A stretch of DNA of 64,000 nucleotides from Humibacter ginsenosidimutans (GTDB taxonomy: Bacteria > Actinomycetota > Actinomycetes > Actinomycetales > Microbacteriaceae). The notes beneath the pieces are model-generated. The model did no database searches. It was not told the DNA's origin and worked only from the letters and a program-made list of their open reading frames with translations. Position 1 is the stretch's first letter. Every line of letters begins with the position of its first letter. The DNA lies in the NCBI RefSeq assembly GCF_007859675.1, contig NZ_CP042305.1, forward strand, positions 806,001 to 870,000, read 5' to 3'. Positions 37,561 through 47,857 of this stretch are shown here, piece by piece. Both the position numbers and the translations under genes were made by a program.

Positions 37561-40119
37561 TCAGCCGGCGCTGGTGATCAGTCCCAGTTCGGCGGGGTTC
37601 GCCATCGCCGGATTGCTCGGCACGACCCGCACGGTGTAGCCGAACGCGCCGGAGCGATCGAGCGGCACGACGCCCTCGAACGCGGCAGCGCGACCGGAAC
37701 TGTTCTCCCGAGGTTCGAGGCGCACGTGCTGCGGCGCGACCAGCTCGTCATCTTCGCCGGCATGCCCGTAGACCACCTCGACGGTGACGTCGTCCGGGCT
37801 GAGCTCGCCCAGCGCGACATAGGCCCGGAGGCGGAGCCGATCGCCGACCTCCGGCACGGCATCCACTCCCCCGGATTCCACGTGCAGCACGGCGATGTCC
37901 GGCCACGCGGCCGTCACCCGCGCCTTCCACTGCGCGAATCGGCGCGCACCTCCATAGCCGTCGGAGCCGAGGCCCGTCGCCTCTTCGGCGGCGGGCAGAT
38001 AGAGGTCTTCCACGTATTGCCGCACCATGCGGTCGGCGCTCAGCTCGGGTGACAGGGTGGTGAGGGTGTGGCGCACCTGATGCATCCACCTCGCGGGAAC
38101 GCCGCCCTCGTCACGGTCGTAGAACCGCGGCGCGATCTGATGCTCGATCAGGTCGTAGAGGGCGTTCGCCTCCAGCGCGTCGCGCTCCGCGACATCCCCC
38201 GCCGCATCGGCCGAGGGGATGGCCCAGCCGTTCTCCCCGTCGAAGTACTCCGCCCACCAACCGTCGAGGATGGAGAGATTGAGCGTGCCGTTCAGAGCCG
38301 CCTTCATGCCGCTCGTGCCGCACGCCTCCAGGGGCCGCAGCGGGTTGTTCAACCAGATGTCGCATCCCGGGTAGAGCGTCTGCGCCATGGTGATGTCGTA
38401 GTCGGGCAGAAAGACCAGCCGCTCGCGCACCTCGGGCCGTGCCGCGAACTCGACGAGCTCCTGGATGAGCCGCTTGCCCCCGTCATCGGCAGGATGCGCC
38501 TTGCCGGCGATGACGAGCTGCACCGGCCGCTCCGGATCGTTCAGGATGCGCGTGAGCCGCTCCTTGTCGTGCAGCATGAGCGTCAGCCGCTTGTAGGTGG
38601 CGACCCGGCGCGCGAAGCCGATCGTGAGCACGTTCGGGTCGAGCACGGCGCTCAGCCACGGCGGGGTGATCGTGCTCGGACTGCGGCGGTGCCACGCGGC
38701 GGCGAGGCGGGTCCTGGCATCCTGCACCAGGTTCTCGCGCAGCCTGCCGCGCACCCGCCAGAGCGCGTCGTCGGAGAGCGCGGGCGAGAACCAGTCGGCG
38801 TGCGCCGTGTCCGAGGTGCCGAGCGCGTCCTGCGCGAGCTCGAAGAGCAGCGGATCGGTCCAGGTCGGGGCGTGCACCCCGTTGGTGACCGATCCGATCG
38901 GCACCTCGTCGAAGTCGAATCCCGGCCACAGTCCCGCGAACATGTGCCGCGAGACGTCGCCGTGCAGCTTCGACACCCCGTTGGCCCGCTGGGCGAGGCG
39001 CAGACCCATCACGGCCATGTTGAACACGCCGGGCGCGCCGCCCTCGTAGTCCTCTGCGCCGAGCCGCAGCACATCGTCCACGTCGATGCCGGTCACCAGC
39101 TCGTGCCCTTCGAAATACCGGCGCACGAGGGATGCCTCGAACCTGTCGATACCCGCCGCCACCGGGGTGTGCGTGGTGAACACCGTGCCGGCGCGCACCG
39201 CCTCCAGCGCCTGAGGGAACGTCAACCCGTCGCCGATGAGCTCCGCGATGCGTTCCAGCCCCTGGAAGCCGGCATGCCCCTCGTTGGTGTGGAACACCGT
39301 CGGCGCCTGCACGCCCAGCAGCGTGCCGGCGACGCGGAGCGCGCGCACGCCGCCGATGCCGAGCAGCAGCTCCTGCAGCAGGCGGTGCTCTCCGCCGCCG
39401 CCGTACAGCCTGTCGGTGACCCCGCGCAGGTCGTCGTCGTTCTCCGGGATGTTCGTGTCGAGCAGCAGCAACCGCACGCGGCCCACCAGCGTCGTCCAGA
39501 TGCGTGCGCTCAGCGTGCGTCCGTCCGGCACGGCGAGAGCCACGAGCGCAGGAGTGCCGTCCACGTGCCGCAGCACCGACAGCGGCATGCCGTCGGGGTC
39601 GAAGGTCGGGTAGCTCTCCTGCTGCCATCCGTCGGCGGACAGCGACTGTGCGAAGTACCCCGACCGGTAGAAGAGCCCGACGCCCGTCAGAGGGACTCCG
39701 AGGTCGGAGGCCGACTTGAGGTGGTCGCCCGCGAGGATGCCGAGACCGCCCGAGTACTGCGGCAACGAGGCCGCGATGCCGAACTCCGGCGAGAAGTACG
39801 CGATGGACCGCGGAGCATCCGGCAGGCTCTGGTACCAGCGGGGCTCCTCGATGTATCGCCGCAGGTCGTCGCGCAGACCGTTCGCCCAGCCGACGAACCC
39901 CTCGTCGTTCGCCAGGTCGGCGAGGTGCTCTGGACTCACCGCACCCAGCAGAGCGATCGGGTCGTGATTGGTCTGGCGCCAGAGCTGCTCGGACACGTGC
40001 CTGAACAGATCCCGGGTGGGCTGATGCCACGACCATCTCAGGTTGCCCGCCAGCTCGTCGAGGGCGTGCAGGGACTCAGGAATGACTGCGCGAACGGTGA
40101 ATCGACGGATGGCCTTCAC
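37561..40119 (-). CDS. glgP: Alpha-glucan phosphorylase (GT35, short-type)
   Basis: 852 residues; phosphorolyses alpha-1,4-glucan to glucose 1-phosphate. MKAIRRFTVR start is typical of actinobacterial GlgP. ARFA-type catalytic region TIGFARRVATYKR, GTSGMKAALNGTLNLS with PLP Lys606, and HTNEGHAGF are visible. A C-terminal region of about 130 residues follows (VEVVYGHAGEDDELV). GTG 40119 lies exactly 7 nt after TAGGGT, so an in-frame GTG at 40128 is rejected. Divergent from glgE by 99 bp. Confidence 0.95.
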   Translation of the reverse strand: MKAIRRFTVRAVIPESLHALDELAGNLRWSWHQPTRDLFRHVSEQLWRQTNHDPIALLGAVSPEHLADLANDEGFVGWANGLRDDLRRYIEEPRWYQSLPDAPRSIAYFSPEFGIAASLPQYSGGLGILAGDHLKSASDLGVPLTGVGLFYRSGYFAQSLSADGWQQESYPTFDPDGMPLSVLRHVDGTPALVALAVPDGRTLSARIWTTLVGRVRLLLLDTNIPENDDDLRGVTDRLYGGGGEHRLLQELLLGIGGVRALRVAGTLLGVQAPTVFHTNEGHAGFQGLERIAELIGDGLTFPQALEAVRAGTVFTTHTPVAAGIDRFEASLVRRYFEGHELVTGIDVDDVLRLGAEDYEGGAPGVFNMAVMGLRLAQRANGVSKLHGDVSRHMFAGLWPGFDFDEVPIGSVTNGVHAPTWTDPLLFELAQDALGTSDTAHADWFSPALSDDALWRVRGRLRENLVQDARTRLAAAWHRRSPSTITPPWLSAVLDPNVLTIGFARRVATYKRLTLMLHDKERLTRILNDPERPVQLVIAGKAHPADDGGKRLIQELVEFAARPEVRERLVFLPDYDITMAQTLYPGCDIWLNNPLRPLEACGTSGMKAALNGTLNLSILDGWWAEYFDGENGWAIPSADAAGDVAERDALEANALYDLIEHQIAPRFYDRDEGGVPARWMHQVRHTLTTLSPELSADRMVRQYVEDLYLPAAEEATGLGSDGYGGARRFAQWKARVTAAWPDIAVLHVESGGVDAVPEVGDRLRLRAYVALGELSPDDVTVEVVYGHAGEDDELVAPQHVRLEPRENSSGRAAAFEGVVPLDRSGAFGYTVRVVPSNPAMANPAELGLITSAG

Positions 40120-40126
40120 CCGCGTC

Positions 40127-40132
40127 ACCCTA
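40127..40132 (-). promoter_or_regulatory. -10 box (TAGGGT) of leaderless glgP
   Basis: TAGGGT, 7 nt, GTG at 40119. Confidence 0.5.
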
Positions 40133-40205
40133 CCGGCGCGACGTGTCGGGCACGTGAACACGCGACCGCGCGCTGGAGCATCTGCCGCGTCGGGCCGAAG
40201 GCGGC

Positions 40206-40211
40206 TACGGT
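40206..40211 (+). promoter_or_regulatory. -10 box (TACGGT) of leaderless glgE
   Basis: TACGGT, 7 nt, GTG at 40219, which decides between that GTG and an in-frame GTG at 40213. Confidence 0.5.
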
Positions 40212-40218
40212 CGTGAGT

Positions 40219-42327
40219 GTGACGACCACGACGCCGCCCACTCCGCGCAAGAGCGGGGGTTCCGGCCACCGCTCCGACGCGAAGAACCGCACTCCGCGCA
40301 CGAGCGCGACCCAGCCGACGAACGCCGCGACATCCGGCTATCGCACGGTGCTCGGACGACTGCCCATCCTCGAGCTCAGCCCGAGCGTCGACGGCGGTCT
40401 GTGGCCCGCCAAGGCGTACGCGGGCGAGGTCGTCCCGTTCTCCGCGGTCGCCTTCCGTGAGGGACACGGTGTGATCGGCGTCGACCTGACGCTCGTCTCC
40501 CCCGACGGCGCGAGGTTCGAACGCCGGATGCGGCCCGGAGCGCCAGGAACGGACCGCTGGCACACGCTCGCCCAGGTTCCGACGGAGGGCATGTGGCGAT
40601 TCCGCGTGACCGCGTGGGCCGACGACTGGGCCACCTGGCTGCACGCCGCCGAGGTGAAGGTGCCGCTCGGGCAGGATGTCGAGCTCGTCTTCGCCGAGGG
40701 CGCACAGCTCCTGACGCGCGCGCTCGCGGGGCGCCGTCCGCCCTCCGATCGGGTGGCGCTGCGCGAGCTCGTCGAGCTGATGGGCGACACGAGCGCCGAC
40801 CCGGCCGCGCGCCTTGACGCGGCGACGGCACCACGCGTGACGGGCATCCTCACCGCTCGCCCCATCGCCTCGCTCGTCACCCACAGCGCCGAGCATCTCC
40901 TCGAGGTCGAACGCACCGAGGCGGGCGTGGCGAGCTGGTACGAGTTCTTCCCCCGCTCGGAGGGCGCGAAGCGACTGGCCGACGGCACGTGGAAGTCGGG
41001 CACGTTCCGCTCTGCCGCGAGGCGGCTGCCTGCCGTGGCGGCGATGGGCTTCGACGTGGTCTACCTGCCGCCCGTGCATCCGATCGGCGAGAGCTACCGC
41101 AAGGGACGCAACAACTCTCTGGCGCCGGAGCCCGGCGACCCCGGCTCGCCGTGGGCGATCGGCGGCGACGCCGGCGGTCACGACGTTCTGCATCCCGACC
41201 TCGGAGACACCGCGGAGTTCATCAGGTTCGTGCGCAAGGCCGCGAAACTCGGCCTCGAGGTCGCCATGGACTTCGCGCTGCAGGCCTCCCCCGACCACCC
41301 GTGGGTGCGCGAGCACCCCGAGTGGTTCACGACCCTGCCCGACGGATCGATCGCGTACGCCGAGAACCCGCCCAAGAAGTACCAGGACATCTACCCGATC
41401 AACTTCGACAACGATCCTGACGGCATTCGCGCCGAAGCGCTGCGGCTCATCGAGTACTGGATCGCGGCGGGCATCCGCACGTTCCGGGTGGACAACCCGC
41501 ACACGAAGCCGCTCGACTTCTGGGAGTGGCTCATTCACACCGTGCGGCTGAAGCACCCGGACATCGTGTTCCTCGCCGAGGCGTTCACCAGGCCCGCCGT
41601 GATGCAGACGCTCGCAAAGGCGGGCTTCCAGCAGTCGTATTCGTACTTCACCTGGCGCAACTCGAAGGAGGAGCTCGAGGAGTTCCTCGACTCGATCGCC
41701 CACGAGACGGATGCCTTCCTCCGCCCGAATCTCTTCGTGAACACCCCTGACATCCTCACCGAATACCTCCAGTTCGGCGGGCACCCGGCGTTCAAGCTGC
41801 GGGCAGCCATCGCGGCGACCGGGGCGCCGCTATGGGGCGTGTACTCGGGATTCGAGCTGTACGAATCGGTCGCCAGGAGCGGGGCGGAGGAGTACATCGA
41901 CAACGAGAAGTACGAGTACCGGCCCCGCGACTACGCGCAGGCCGAGGCACGCGGCGAGTCCCTCGCGCCGTACCTGACCATGCTCAACAGGGTGCGCGAC
42001 GAGCATCCGGCTCTTCGGCAGCTGCGCAACCTCACGGTGCACGCCAGCGATGACGATGCCGTGCTCGTCTTCTCCAAGCACCTCGAACGCGAGTTCACCG
42101 GCACGCGCACACCAGACACGGTCATCGTCGTCGCCAACGTCGACCCGCACTCGGTGCGCGAGACCCTGGTGCACCTCGATCTGGCGGCGATCGGCCTGCC
42201 CGTCGACGCCCGGTTCGAGGTGACGGATGCCGTCACCGGCCAGACGTGGACCTGGGGCTCCGTGAACTACGTGCGGCTGGATGCCTTCGACGAGCCCGTG
42301 CACATCCTCAGCGTGAAGGCGGTCTGA
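40219..42327 (+). CDS. glgE: Alpha-1,4-glucan:maltose-1-phosphate maltosyltransferase GlgE
   Basis: 702 residues, GH13_3. Transfers maltose from maltose 1-phosphate to glucan ends. Nucleophile Asp425 ([14 protein letters not shown]) and acid/base Glu454 (LAEAFTRP) are 29 residues apart, as in characterised Glg[22 protein letters not shown] and NFDNDPDGI also match. The first 45 residues are a Thr/Pro/Ser-rich disordered tail. Start decided by the TACGGT box. glgB follows after 4 nt. Confidence 0.96.
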   Translation: MTTTTPPTPRKSGGSGHRSDAKNRTPRTSATQPTNAATSGYRTVLGRLPILELSPSVDGGLWPAKAYAGEVVPFSAVAFREGHGVIGVDLTLVSPDGARFERRMRPGAPGTDRWHTLAQVPTEGMWRFRVTAWADDWATWLHAAEVKVPLGQDVELVFAEGAQLLTRALAGRRPPSDRVALRELVELMGDTSADPAARLDAATAPRVTGILTARPIASLVTHSAEHLLEVERTEAGVASWYEFFPRSEGAKRLADGTWKSGTFRSAARRLPAVAAMGFDVVYLPPVHPIGESYRKGRNNSLAPEPGDPGSPWAIGGDAGGHDVLHPDLGDTAEFIRFVRKAAKLGLEVAMDFALQASPDHPWVREHPEWFTTLPDGSIAYAENPPKKYQDIYPINFDNDPDGIRAEALRLIEYWIAAGIRTFRVDNPHTKPLDFWEWLIHTVRLKHPDIVFLAEAFTRPAVMQTLAKAGFQQSYSYFTWRNSKEELEEFLDSIAHETDAFLRPNLFVNTPDILTEYLQFGGHPAFKLRAAIAATGAPLWGVYSGFELYESVARSGAEEYIDNEKYEYRPRDYAQAEARGESLAPYLTMLNRVRDEHPALRQLRNLTVHASDDDAVLVFSKHLEREFTGTRTPDTVIVVANVDPHSVRETLVHLDLAAIGLPVDARFEVTDAVTGQTWTWGSVNYVRLDAFDEPVHILSVKAV

Positions 42328-42331
42328 CACC

Positions 42332-44605
42332 GTGACATCCCCGACGGGCACCACGCCCCCGAACATCACTCCCCCGACCCGGGCCATCGCCGAGACCGCC
42401 GAGACCCACTCGGCCGGGCGTTCCGCCGCGATCGCCGAGGCTGCTCTCGACGACGGGCTGCTGGCGGCGGTCGCCGAAGGACGCCACCACGCGCCGCACG
42501 CGGTGCTCGGACAGCACGTGGTCGCCGCCGACGGTGTCGCCGACCGCGTGACGGTGATCCGCGTGCTCCGACCGCTGGCAGAGGCGGTGAACGTCATCCT
42601 CTCCACCGGGGCCAGGCTCTCGCTCGCGCATATCGGCCACGGCGTCTGGCACGGCTTCAGCGTTCTCGGCCCGCAGCCCTACCTCGTCGAGGCACGCTAT
42701 GGCGACGGGACCGTGTGGACGGCCGACGATCCCTATCGCTTCTCGCCCACGATCGGCGAGCTCGACCTGCACCTCATCCGCGAGGGACGTCACGAGCGGC
42801 TCTGGGATGCCCTCGGCGCGCATCACCGCGAGCACGAGGCCGTCCCGGGCACGGCATTCACCGTCTGGGCCCCTAACGCCGCCGCCGTGCGCGTCGTGGG
42901 CGACCTCAACGACTGGAACGGCGTCGGTGCGGCGATGCGCTCGATGGGCGCCAGCGGTGTCTGGGAGCTGTTCCTGCCCGGCGTGGCACCGGGCGCCGTC
43001 TACAAGTTCGAGATCCTCGGCCGCGACGGTGCGTGGCGCATGAAGGCCGACCCGATGGCCAGGTTCACGGAGGTGCCGCCCGCCACGGGGTCGGTCGTCG
43101 GCACCACCTCGTACGAGTGGGCGGACGGCGACTGGCTGCGGCAGCGGGCATCCAGCGACCCGCACTCCGGAGCGATGAGCGTCTACGAGCTGCACCTCGG
43201 GTCGTGGCGACCGGGTCTCGGCTACCGCGAGGCGGCGGATGCCCTCATCGACTACCTGCTCCCCCTCGGTTACACGCACGTCGAGTTCCTTCCACTGGCC
43301 GAGCACCCGTTCGGCGGGTCATGGGGCTATCAGGTCACCGGCTACTACGCGCCGACGAGCCGCTTCGGGCATCCAGACGACCTGCGCCACCTCATCGACC
43401 GGTTGCACCGGGCGGGCATCGGCGTGCTCATGGACTGGGTGCCGGGCCATTTCCCGAAGGACGAGTGGGCGCTCGCACGGTTCGACGGGCAGGCGCTGTA
43501 CGAGCATCCGGACCCGCGCCGCGGTGAGCAGAAGGACTGGGGCACGCTCGTCTTCGACTTCGGCAGGCGCGAGGTGCGCAACTTCCTGGTCGCGAACGCC
43601 CTCTATTGGCTCGAGGAGTTCCACGTCGACGGGCTGCGGGTGGATGCCGTCGCCTCCATGCTCTACCTCGACTACTCGCGCAATGAGGGCGAATGGGTGC
43701 CGAACGTGCACGGCGGCCGCGAGAATCTCGAGGCGATCGGCTTTCTGCAGGAGGCGACCGCCACCGCATACAAGCGCAACCCGGGCATCGTGATGATCGC
43801 CGAGGAGTCGACGGCGTACCCGGGCGTGACCACCCCGACCAGTGCAGGCGGTCTGGGCTTCGGCTTGAAGTGGAACATGGGCTGGATGCACGACTCGCTG
43901 CAGTACATGCACGAAGATCCGATGTACCGCTCGTACCACCACGGAGAGATCACGTTCTCGTTCGTGTACGCGTTCAGCGAGCAGTTCCTGCTGCCGATCA
44001 GCCACGACGAGGTCGTGCACGGCAAGGGGTCGCTCGTGAACAAGATGCCGGGCGACCACTGGCAAAGGCTCGCGAACGTGCGCGCCTACCTGGCGTTCAT
44101 GTGGGCGCATCCCGGCAAGCAGCTGCTTTTCATGGGGCAGGAGTTCGGGCAGCTCTCGGAGTGGAGCGAGGAGCGCGGCCTCGACTGGTGGATCCTCGAC
44201 CAGCCGGCGCATCGAGGGCTCTGGGATCTCGTCTCCAGGCTGAACGCGCTCTACCGAGCCGAGCCGGCGCTCTGGCGCTACGACCACGACCCACGCGGGT
44301 TCCAGTGGATCGAGGGCGGTGACGCGCAGGCGAACGTCGTGGCGTTCGCACGGCGCGCCGACGGCGACCCGCTGGTCTGCGTGGCGAACTTCGCGGGCAT
44401 CCCGCACGACGGATACCGGCTGCCCATGCCGTTCGCCGGCGAGTGGGAGGAGCTGCTCAACACCGACGCCGCGGAGTACGGCGGTTCGGGCGTCGGAAAC
44501 CTGGGTGTCGTCACGGCGACGGATGCTCCGTGGGGCGGTATGCAGGCATCCGCTGTGCTCACGCTGCCGCCGCTGGCGACCCTCTGGCTGCGCCCTCGGC
44601 GCTGA
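42332..44605 (+). CDS. glgB: 1,4-alpha-glucan branching enzyme GlgB
   Basis: 757 residues, GH13_9; creates alpha-1,6 branches for glucan made by GlgE. N1 domain and CBM48 precede the barrel ([10 protein letters not shown]). Nucleophile Asp438 in [11 protein letters not shown] and acid Glu491 in [11 protein letters not shown] are 53 residues apart, as in E. coli (405, 458). [13 protein letters not shown] and [10 protein letters not shown] follow. A 4-nt gap after glgE makes an operon; a disordered N-terminus of about 30 residues precedes. Confidence 0.97.
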   Translation: MTSPTGTTPPNITPPTRAIAETAETHSAGRSAAIAEAALDDGLLAAVAEGRHHAPHAVLGQHVVAADGVADRVTVIRVLRPLAEAVNVILSTGARLSLAHIGHGVWHGFSVLGPQPYLVEARYGDGTVWTADDPYRFSPTIGELDLHLIREGRHERLWDALGAHHREHEAVPGTAFTVWAPNAAAVRVVGDLNDWNGVGAAMRSMGASGVWELFLPGVAPGAVYKFEILGRDGAWRMKADPMARFTEVPPATGSVVGTTSYEWADGDWLRQRASSDPHSGAMSVYELHLGSWRPGLGYREAADALIDYLLPLGYTHVEFLPLAEHPFGGSWGYQVTGYYAPTSRFGHPDDLRHLIDRLHRAGIGVLMDWVPGHFPKDEWALARFDGQALYEHPDPRRGEQKDWGTLVFDFGRREVRNFLVANALYWLEEFHVDGLRVDAVASMLYLDYSRNEGEWVPNVHGGRENLEAIGFLQEATATAYKRNPGIVMIAEESTAYPGVTTPTSAGGLGFGLKWNMGWMHDSLQYMHEDPMYRSYHHGEITFSFVYAFSEQFLLPISHDEVVHGKGSLVNKMPGDHWQRLANVRAYLAFMWAHPGKQLLFMGQEFGQLSEWSEERGLDWWILDQPAHRGLWDLVSRLNALYRAEPALWRYDHDPRGFQWIEGGDAQANVVAFARRADGDPLVCVANFAGIPHDGYRLPMPFAGEWEELLNTDAAEYGGSGVGNLGVVTATDAPWGGMQASAVLTLPPLATLWLRPRR

Positions 44606-44635
44606 GCGAGGGCCGACCGCCCGCGGCACCAGGGC

Positions 44636-45586
44636 TCAGTAGAGCAGTGAGGCCAATCGCCCCCGCGCCTTGATGACGCGCGGGTCGGTGACGCCCACCA
44701 CCTCGAAGTACTCCACGAGCCGCGCGCGGATGCGGTCGCGCGTCTCGGAGTCGGCCGAGGCGAACAGGTCGAGCAGCCGACCGAACGCGTCGTCGACGTG
44801 TCCGCCGGAGAGGTCGAGGTCGGCGACAGAGAGCGCAGCGGCCACGTCGTGCGGATCGGACGCCGCGGCATCCCGCACCGCGCCGGCGTCGGCACCGGCG
44901 AGCCTCTGCAGCAGGCTCACCTGGGCGAGGCCTGCTACGGCGAGGTCGTCGTTCGGGTTCTGCGCGATGGCCAGCCGATATTCGGCGATCGCCGTGTCGA
45001 AGTCGCCGCGCTCGATGGCGTCATACGCCTCCTGGTGGTGCGGCGGCAGCGGTTCGGGTTCCGGTTCGGATGCCTCGTCCGCCTCATCGACGCCCGCTTC
45101 GGCGTCGACGCTCACGCTTCCCGTCACACCGTTCTGCTCGGCGATCTGCAGCACCTGTTCGAAGACCTCGCGCACCTGCTGCTCGGGGATCGCACCGACG
45201 AAGAGCGGGGCGGGCCGCCCGCCGATCAGCGCGACGACTGTCGGGATCGACTGGGCCTGGAACGCCTGCGAGAGTTGCGGGTTGGCATCGACGTCGACCT
45301 TCACCAGCACGAACCGTCCGGCGTAGTCGTTCACCACGCGTTCCAGCGCCGGCGAGAGCTGCTTGCACGGGCCGCACCACTCGGCCCACAGGTCGACGAT
45401 CACAGGCACCGTGTTCGACAGCTCGATGAACTGGTTGAAGTTCTCGTCCGTGCCGTCGTAGATCAGACCGGGCAGCGTCTGTTGAGGAGACTCCGCCTGC
45501 TCTCCGGCCGGCGGCTGCTGGCGGTTGGCGAGCGCAGAGAGGTCGACGGCGCCGCGCAACGAGGCGGCATCAGGGATGTTCGTCAT
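44636..45586 (-). CDS. CnoX/YbbN-like thioredoxin with TPR-like domain
   Basis: 316 residues. Thioredoxin domain with WCGPC at 70-74 (VIVDLWAEWCGPCKQLSPAL) and cis-Pro SIPTVV; here the CxxC is kept, unlike E. coli CnoX (SxxC). A C-terminal tetratricopeptide-like region follows (AYDAIERGDFDTAIAEYRLAIAQNPNDDLA). Holds and reduces unfolded proteins in relatives. ATG overlaps the upstream stop as TGATG, coupling it to the secreted protein gene. Confidence 0.92.
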   Translation of the reverse strand: MTNIPDAASLRGAVDLSALANRQQPPAGEQAESPQQTLPGLIYDGTDENFNQFIELSNTVPVIVDLWAEWCGPCKQLSPALERVVNDYAGRFVLVKVDVDANPQLSQAFQAQSIPTVVALIGGRPAPLFVGAIPEQQVREVFEQVLQIAEQNGVTGSVSVDAEAGVDEADEASEPEPEPLPPHHQEAYDAIERGDFDTAIAEYRLAIAQNPNDDLAVAGLAQVSLLQRLAGADAGAVRDAAASDPHDVAAALSVADLDLSGGHVDDAFGRLLDLFASADSETRDRIRARLVEYFEVVGVTDPRVIKARGRLASLLY

Positions 45587-47481
45587 CAGAGTTCCTTCGC
45601 ACCGAGCAACGCCTGCGTGTAGCCGAGCATCACGATCTTCTTCTTCGACTCCGCCGGCGGCACATAAAACAGTAGCTGGTAGCCGTAGGTGGTCTGCAGT
45701 CCCTTCGTGCTGTCGCTCACGCCGGTGAGCGCCTGCACGTTCGCGCTGTTCGTGTGCACTGTGGCGCCGGCCTCGACGGGCTTGACGGTCGTCACCTGGT
45801 TGAAACTCGTCGCCACGATGGCTCCAGAGTCATTTGTCGCCATCGCGACCGGAACGGTCGTGTCCGGCACGTTCGCGAACGACAGCGTGGCCGTCTTCGG
45901 CAGGGCCTTCTTCTGGGCCGCCTGGTACGCAGCTCCGACCTGCGGCGAGAGCTTGTCGGACTTCTCATCGAAGAGGTTGTAGTACTTGCTCGCTTCACCG
46001 TTCTGAAGCACATCGCCGTACGCCGCCGCGAGCTGGTTCGGTGAGATCAGCAGAAGCTTCGAATCGGGCGGCACGATCGAGGTGCCGATGTTGGCCGGAG
46101 GCAGGTCAGGCACCGAGGCGTCCGCCTCGAGACCGATCGCGTATTCGACGGTGTAGTTCTCGCGCGCGGAGTTCTGCACCATCACGAGGTCGAGCGGAGC
46201 GGCCTTCGCATTCTTCGGGTCGTTGACCACGGCGCTCACCACGCGAGGCCAGCCCTCCGTGGCTTCCGGAAGTTCCAATGACACGGAGCCGCTCGGGATG
46301 GCCTGCGCCGCCGGCGCGTTCGACTTCTTCGCGCGCAGCGCATAGTTGCCGAGCCTGGCTTCCAGGGCGGCCCCGCTGAACCGGGTGGCGATGAGCGTCG
46401 CGTTGCGAGCGCCGTCCGCCTCCGACGCCGTCTTGGCGACCGAGTTCACGATGTCGTTCAGCTGCGGGCCCGTCACGGCCGGCGGCGGCGTGTCCTTGCC
46501 CTGGCCCGGGAGGTTCGTGGCCAGAGGCGTCGACGTCGATGACGGAGTCGCGGCAGCGCCGAACTGCGGCCAGTAGTCGGCAGAACATCCCGACAGCATG
46601 ATCGCGCCGACCAGCACGACCGGAACGGCGATGGAAGCCCGTCCGATCGACCGCCTGCCGCGCGCCGGCGGCTCCACCTCCTGCGTCGGTCCGTAGTTGC
46701 CGGGCTTCGGCGGCTTCGTGCCGCGCGGCAGCTTCGGGCGCTTGCCGCCCCCGCGGCGCGGACCGCGCGAGCGCCGGAGATGACGGATGGCGAGGACGTA
46801 CATCAGGATGCCGAACGCGCCGAGCACGATGCCGCCGACGATGAGCGGACCAGCCCAGGGAGTGCGGCCGTCAAGCGGCCACGTGATCGCGATGTGATCC
46901 GGGGCGGCCTTGGTGCCGTCTCCCGCGATGATCACGCTGACGGTGTCGGGAACGTTCATCTTCGTCACAGCGGCCTTCGTGCCGCTGAACTCCTCCAGCC
47001 AGAGATCGGAGCCCGCGGGATCTGCACCCGAATTGCCGGACGCTGCGGAGGTGGAATCGCCGTCTCCCGACGTCGGCGTGGCACTCGGAGAGGGCGATGT
47101 CGCCGCAGGCGTCGGCGTGGACGTCGACGCCGATCCCTGGTCGGATCCGTGCGACTTCGGGGTGATCACCTTGGACGTCAGCGCGTTCGTCGCCTCGTCG
47201 TAGCTCACCTTCGCGTACTTGTCGCTGCCGATCCACGCGAGCACATCGGCCGTGCGACCATATGCCACGAAGGGCTTGGCAGAGCCCGAGACCGACAATG
47301 TCTGCTGTCCCGTGCGGGCGCGCAGCACGGAGCCCTCGATCACCGTGTACGGGGCGCCGCCGGACACCACCGTCGTGGCCTCGACGTTCGCAGGGGGGAT
47401 CCAGATCGTCCGCTGGGCGATGCCGAGCGCGATGGTCACGGCCGCGGCGATGAACGCCAGGATGGCGATCAGGAATCGCAC
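45586..47481 (-). CDS. Three-span envelope protein with internal lipobox-like sequence, function unknown
   Basis: 631 residues, not recognised. TM1 at 1-20; outside Ala/Thr/Ser-rich region including a TPTP-rich stretch; TM2 at about 213-233; a basic cytoplasmic loop (RRSRGPRRGGGKRPKLPRG); TM3 at 282-297 ending in LSGC (Cys299), after an RRSIGRAS n-region, exactly like a lipoprotein signal. The remaining 330 residues (VSKTASEADGARN, EATEGWPRVVSAVVND) should be outside. AAGGAGAG lies before the GTG start. Coupled to the CnoX-like gene by a TGATG overlap. Confidence 0.75.
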   Translation of the reverse strand: MRFLIAILAFIAAAVTIALGIAQRTIWIPPANVEATTVVSGGAPYTVIEGSVLRARTGQQTLSVSGSAKPFVAYGRTADVLAWIGSDKYAKVSYDEATNALTSKVITPKSHGSDQGSASTSTPTPAATSPSPSATPTSGDGDSTSAASGNSGADPAGSDLWLEEFSGTKAAVTKMNVPDTVSVIIAGDGTKAAPDHIAITWPLDGRTPWAGPLIVGGIVLGAFGILMYVLAIRHLRRSRGPRRGGGKRPKLPRGTKPPKPGNYGPTQEVEPPARGRRSIGRASIAVPVVLVGAIMLSGCSADYWPQFGAAATPSSTSTPLATNLPGQGKDTPPPAVTGPQLNDIVNSVAKTASEADGARNATLIATRFSGAALEARLGNYALRAKKSNAPAAQAIPSGSVSLELPEATEGWPRVVSAVVNDPKNAKAAPLDLVMVQNSARENYTVEYAIGLEADASVPDLPPANIGTSIVPPDSKLLLISPNQLAAAYGDVLQNGEASKYYNLFDEKSDKLSPQVGAAYQAAQKKALPKTATLSFANVPDTTVPVAMATNDSGAIVATSFNQVTTVKPVEAGATVHTNSANVQALTGVSDSTKGLQTTYGYQLLFYVPPAESKKKIVMLGYTQALLGAKEL

Positions 47482-47857
47482 GAACTCTCCTTCGTCGAAC
47501 GCGTCGCGCGCGCCGGGTCGCCGCGCACGGCGGCGGGGAGTTCCCGCCCGCGATCAGGTCTTCGGGTCGGCGACACCGCGGGCGGTGCCGACAAGACATC
47601 CCACGATACCGAAACAGCCCTGGGAAGCGTCTCCCAGCGCGCTGAAAGGGGAAAGGATGCTCCGTGGACGCCCCCGCGAACGCCGCCGGCGGCATCCAGC
47701 GCGGGCCCCGCTCACCCCACCAAACGGGGGTCGGGCCCCGCTACACTCGAAGGGCCCGGCGCATCGGTGCGCCGGCTTCGTGCCGCCTGACCTCCCCCAT
47801 CACCCGGGAACGCCGCGCGAACCACCCAGCCCTCACACCATCTGAAAGAAGAAGCCC
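47482..47857. other. Divergent intergenic region, no gene seen
   Basis: 376 bp between divergent genes. Contains two copies of GGGCCCCGCT (about 47703 and 47733) and a TACACT at 47742-47747 that could be the -10 of the DivIVA-like gene with a long leader. No ORF here has a believable start and codon pattern. Confidence 0.6.

Noticed and set aside
38068..40218. Open frame upstream of and in frame with glgE
   Set aside because: Antisense to glgP, no homology; GlgE begins with a short disordered tail at 40219.
37561..41784. A 1407-codon frame extending glgP upstream across glgE
   Set aside because: The extra N-terminal part is antisense to glgE. GlgP homology begins at MKAIRRF and the -10 box fixes GTG 40119.
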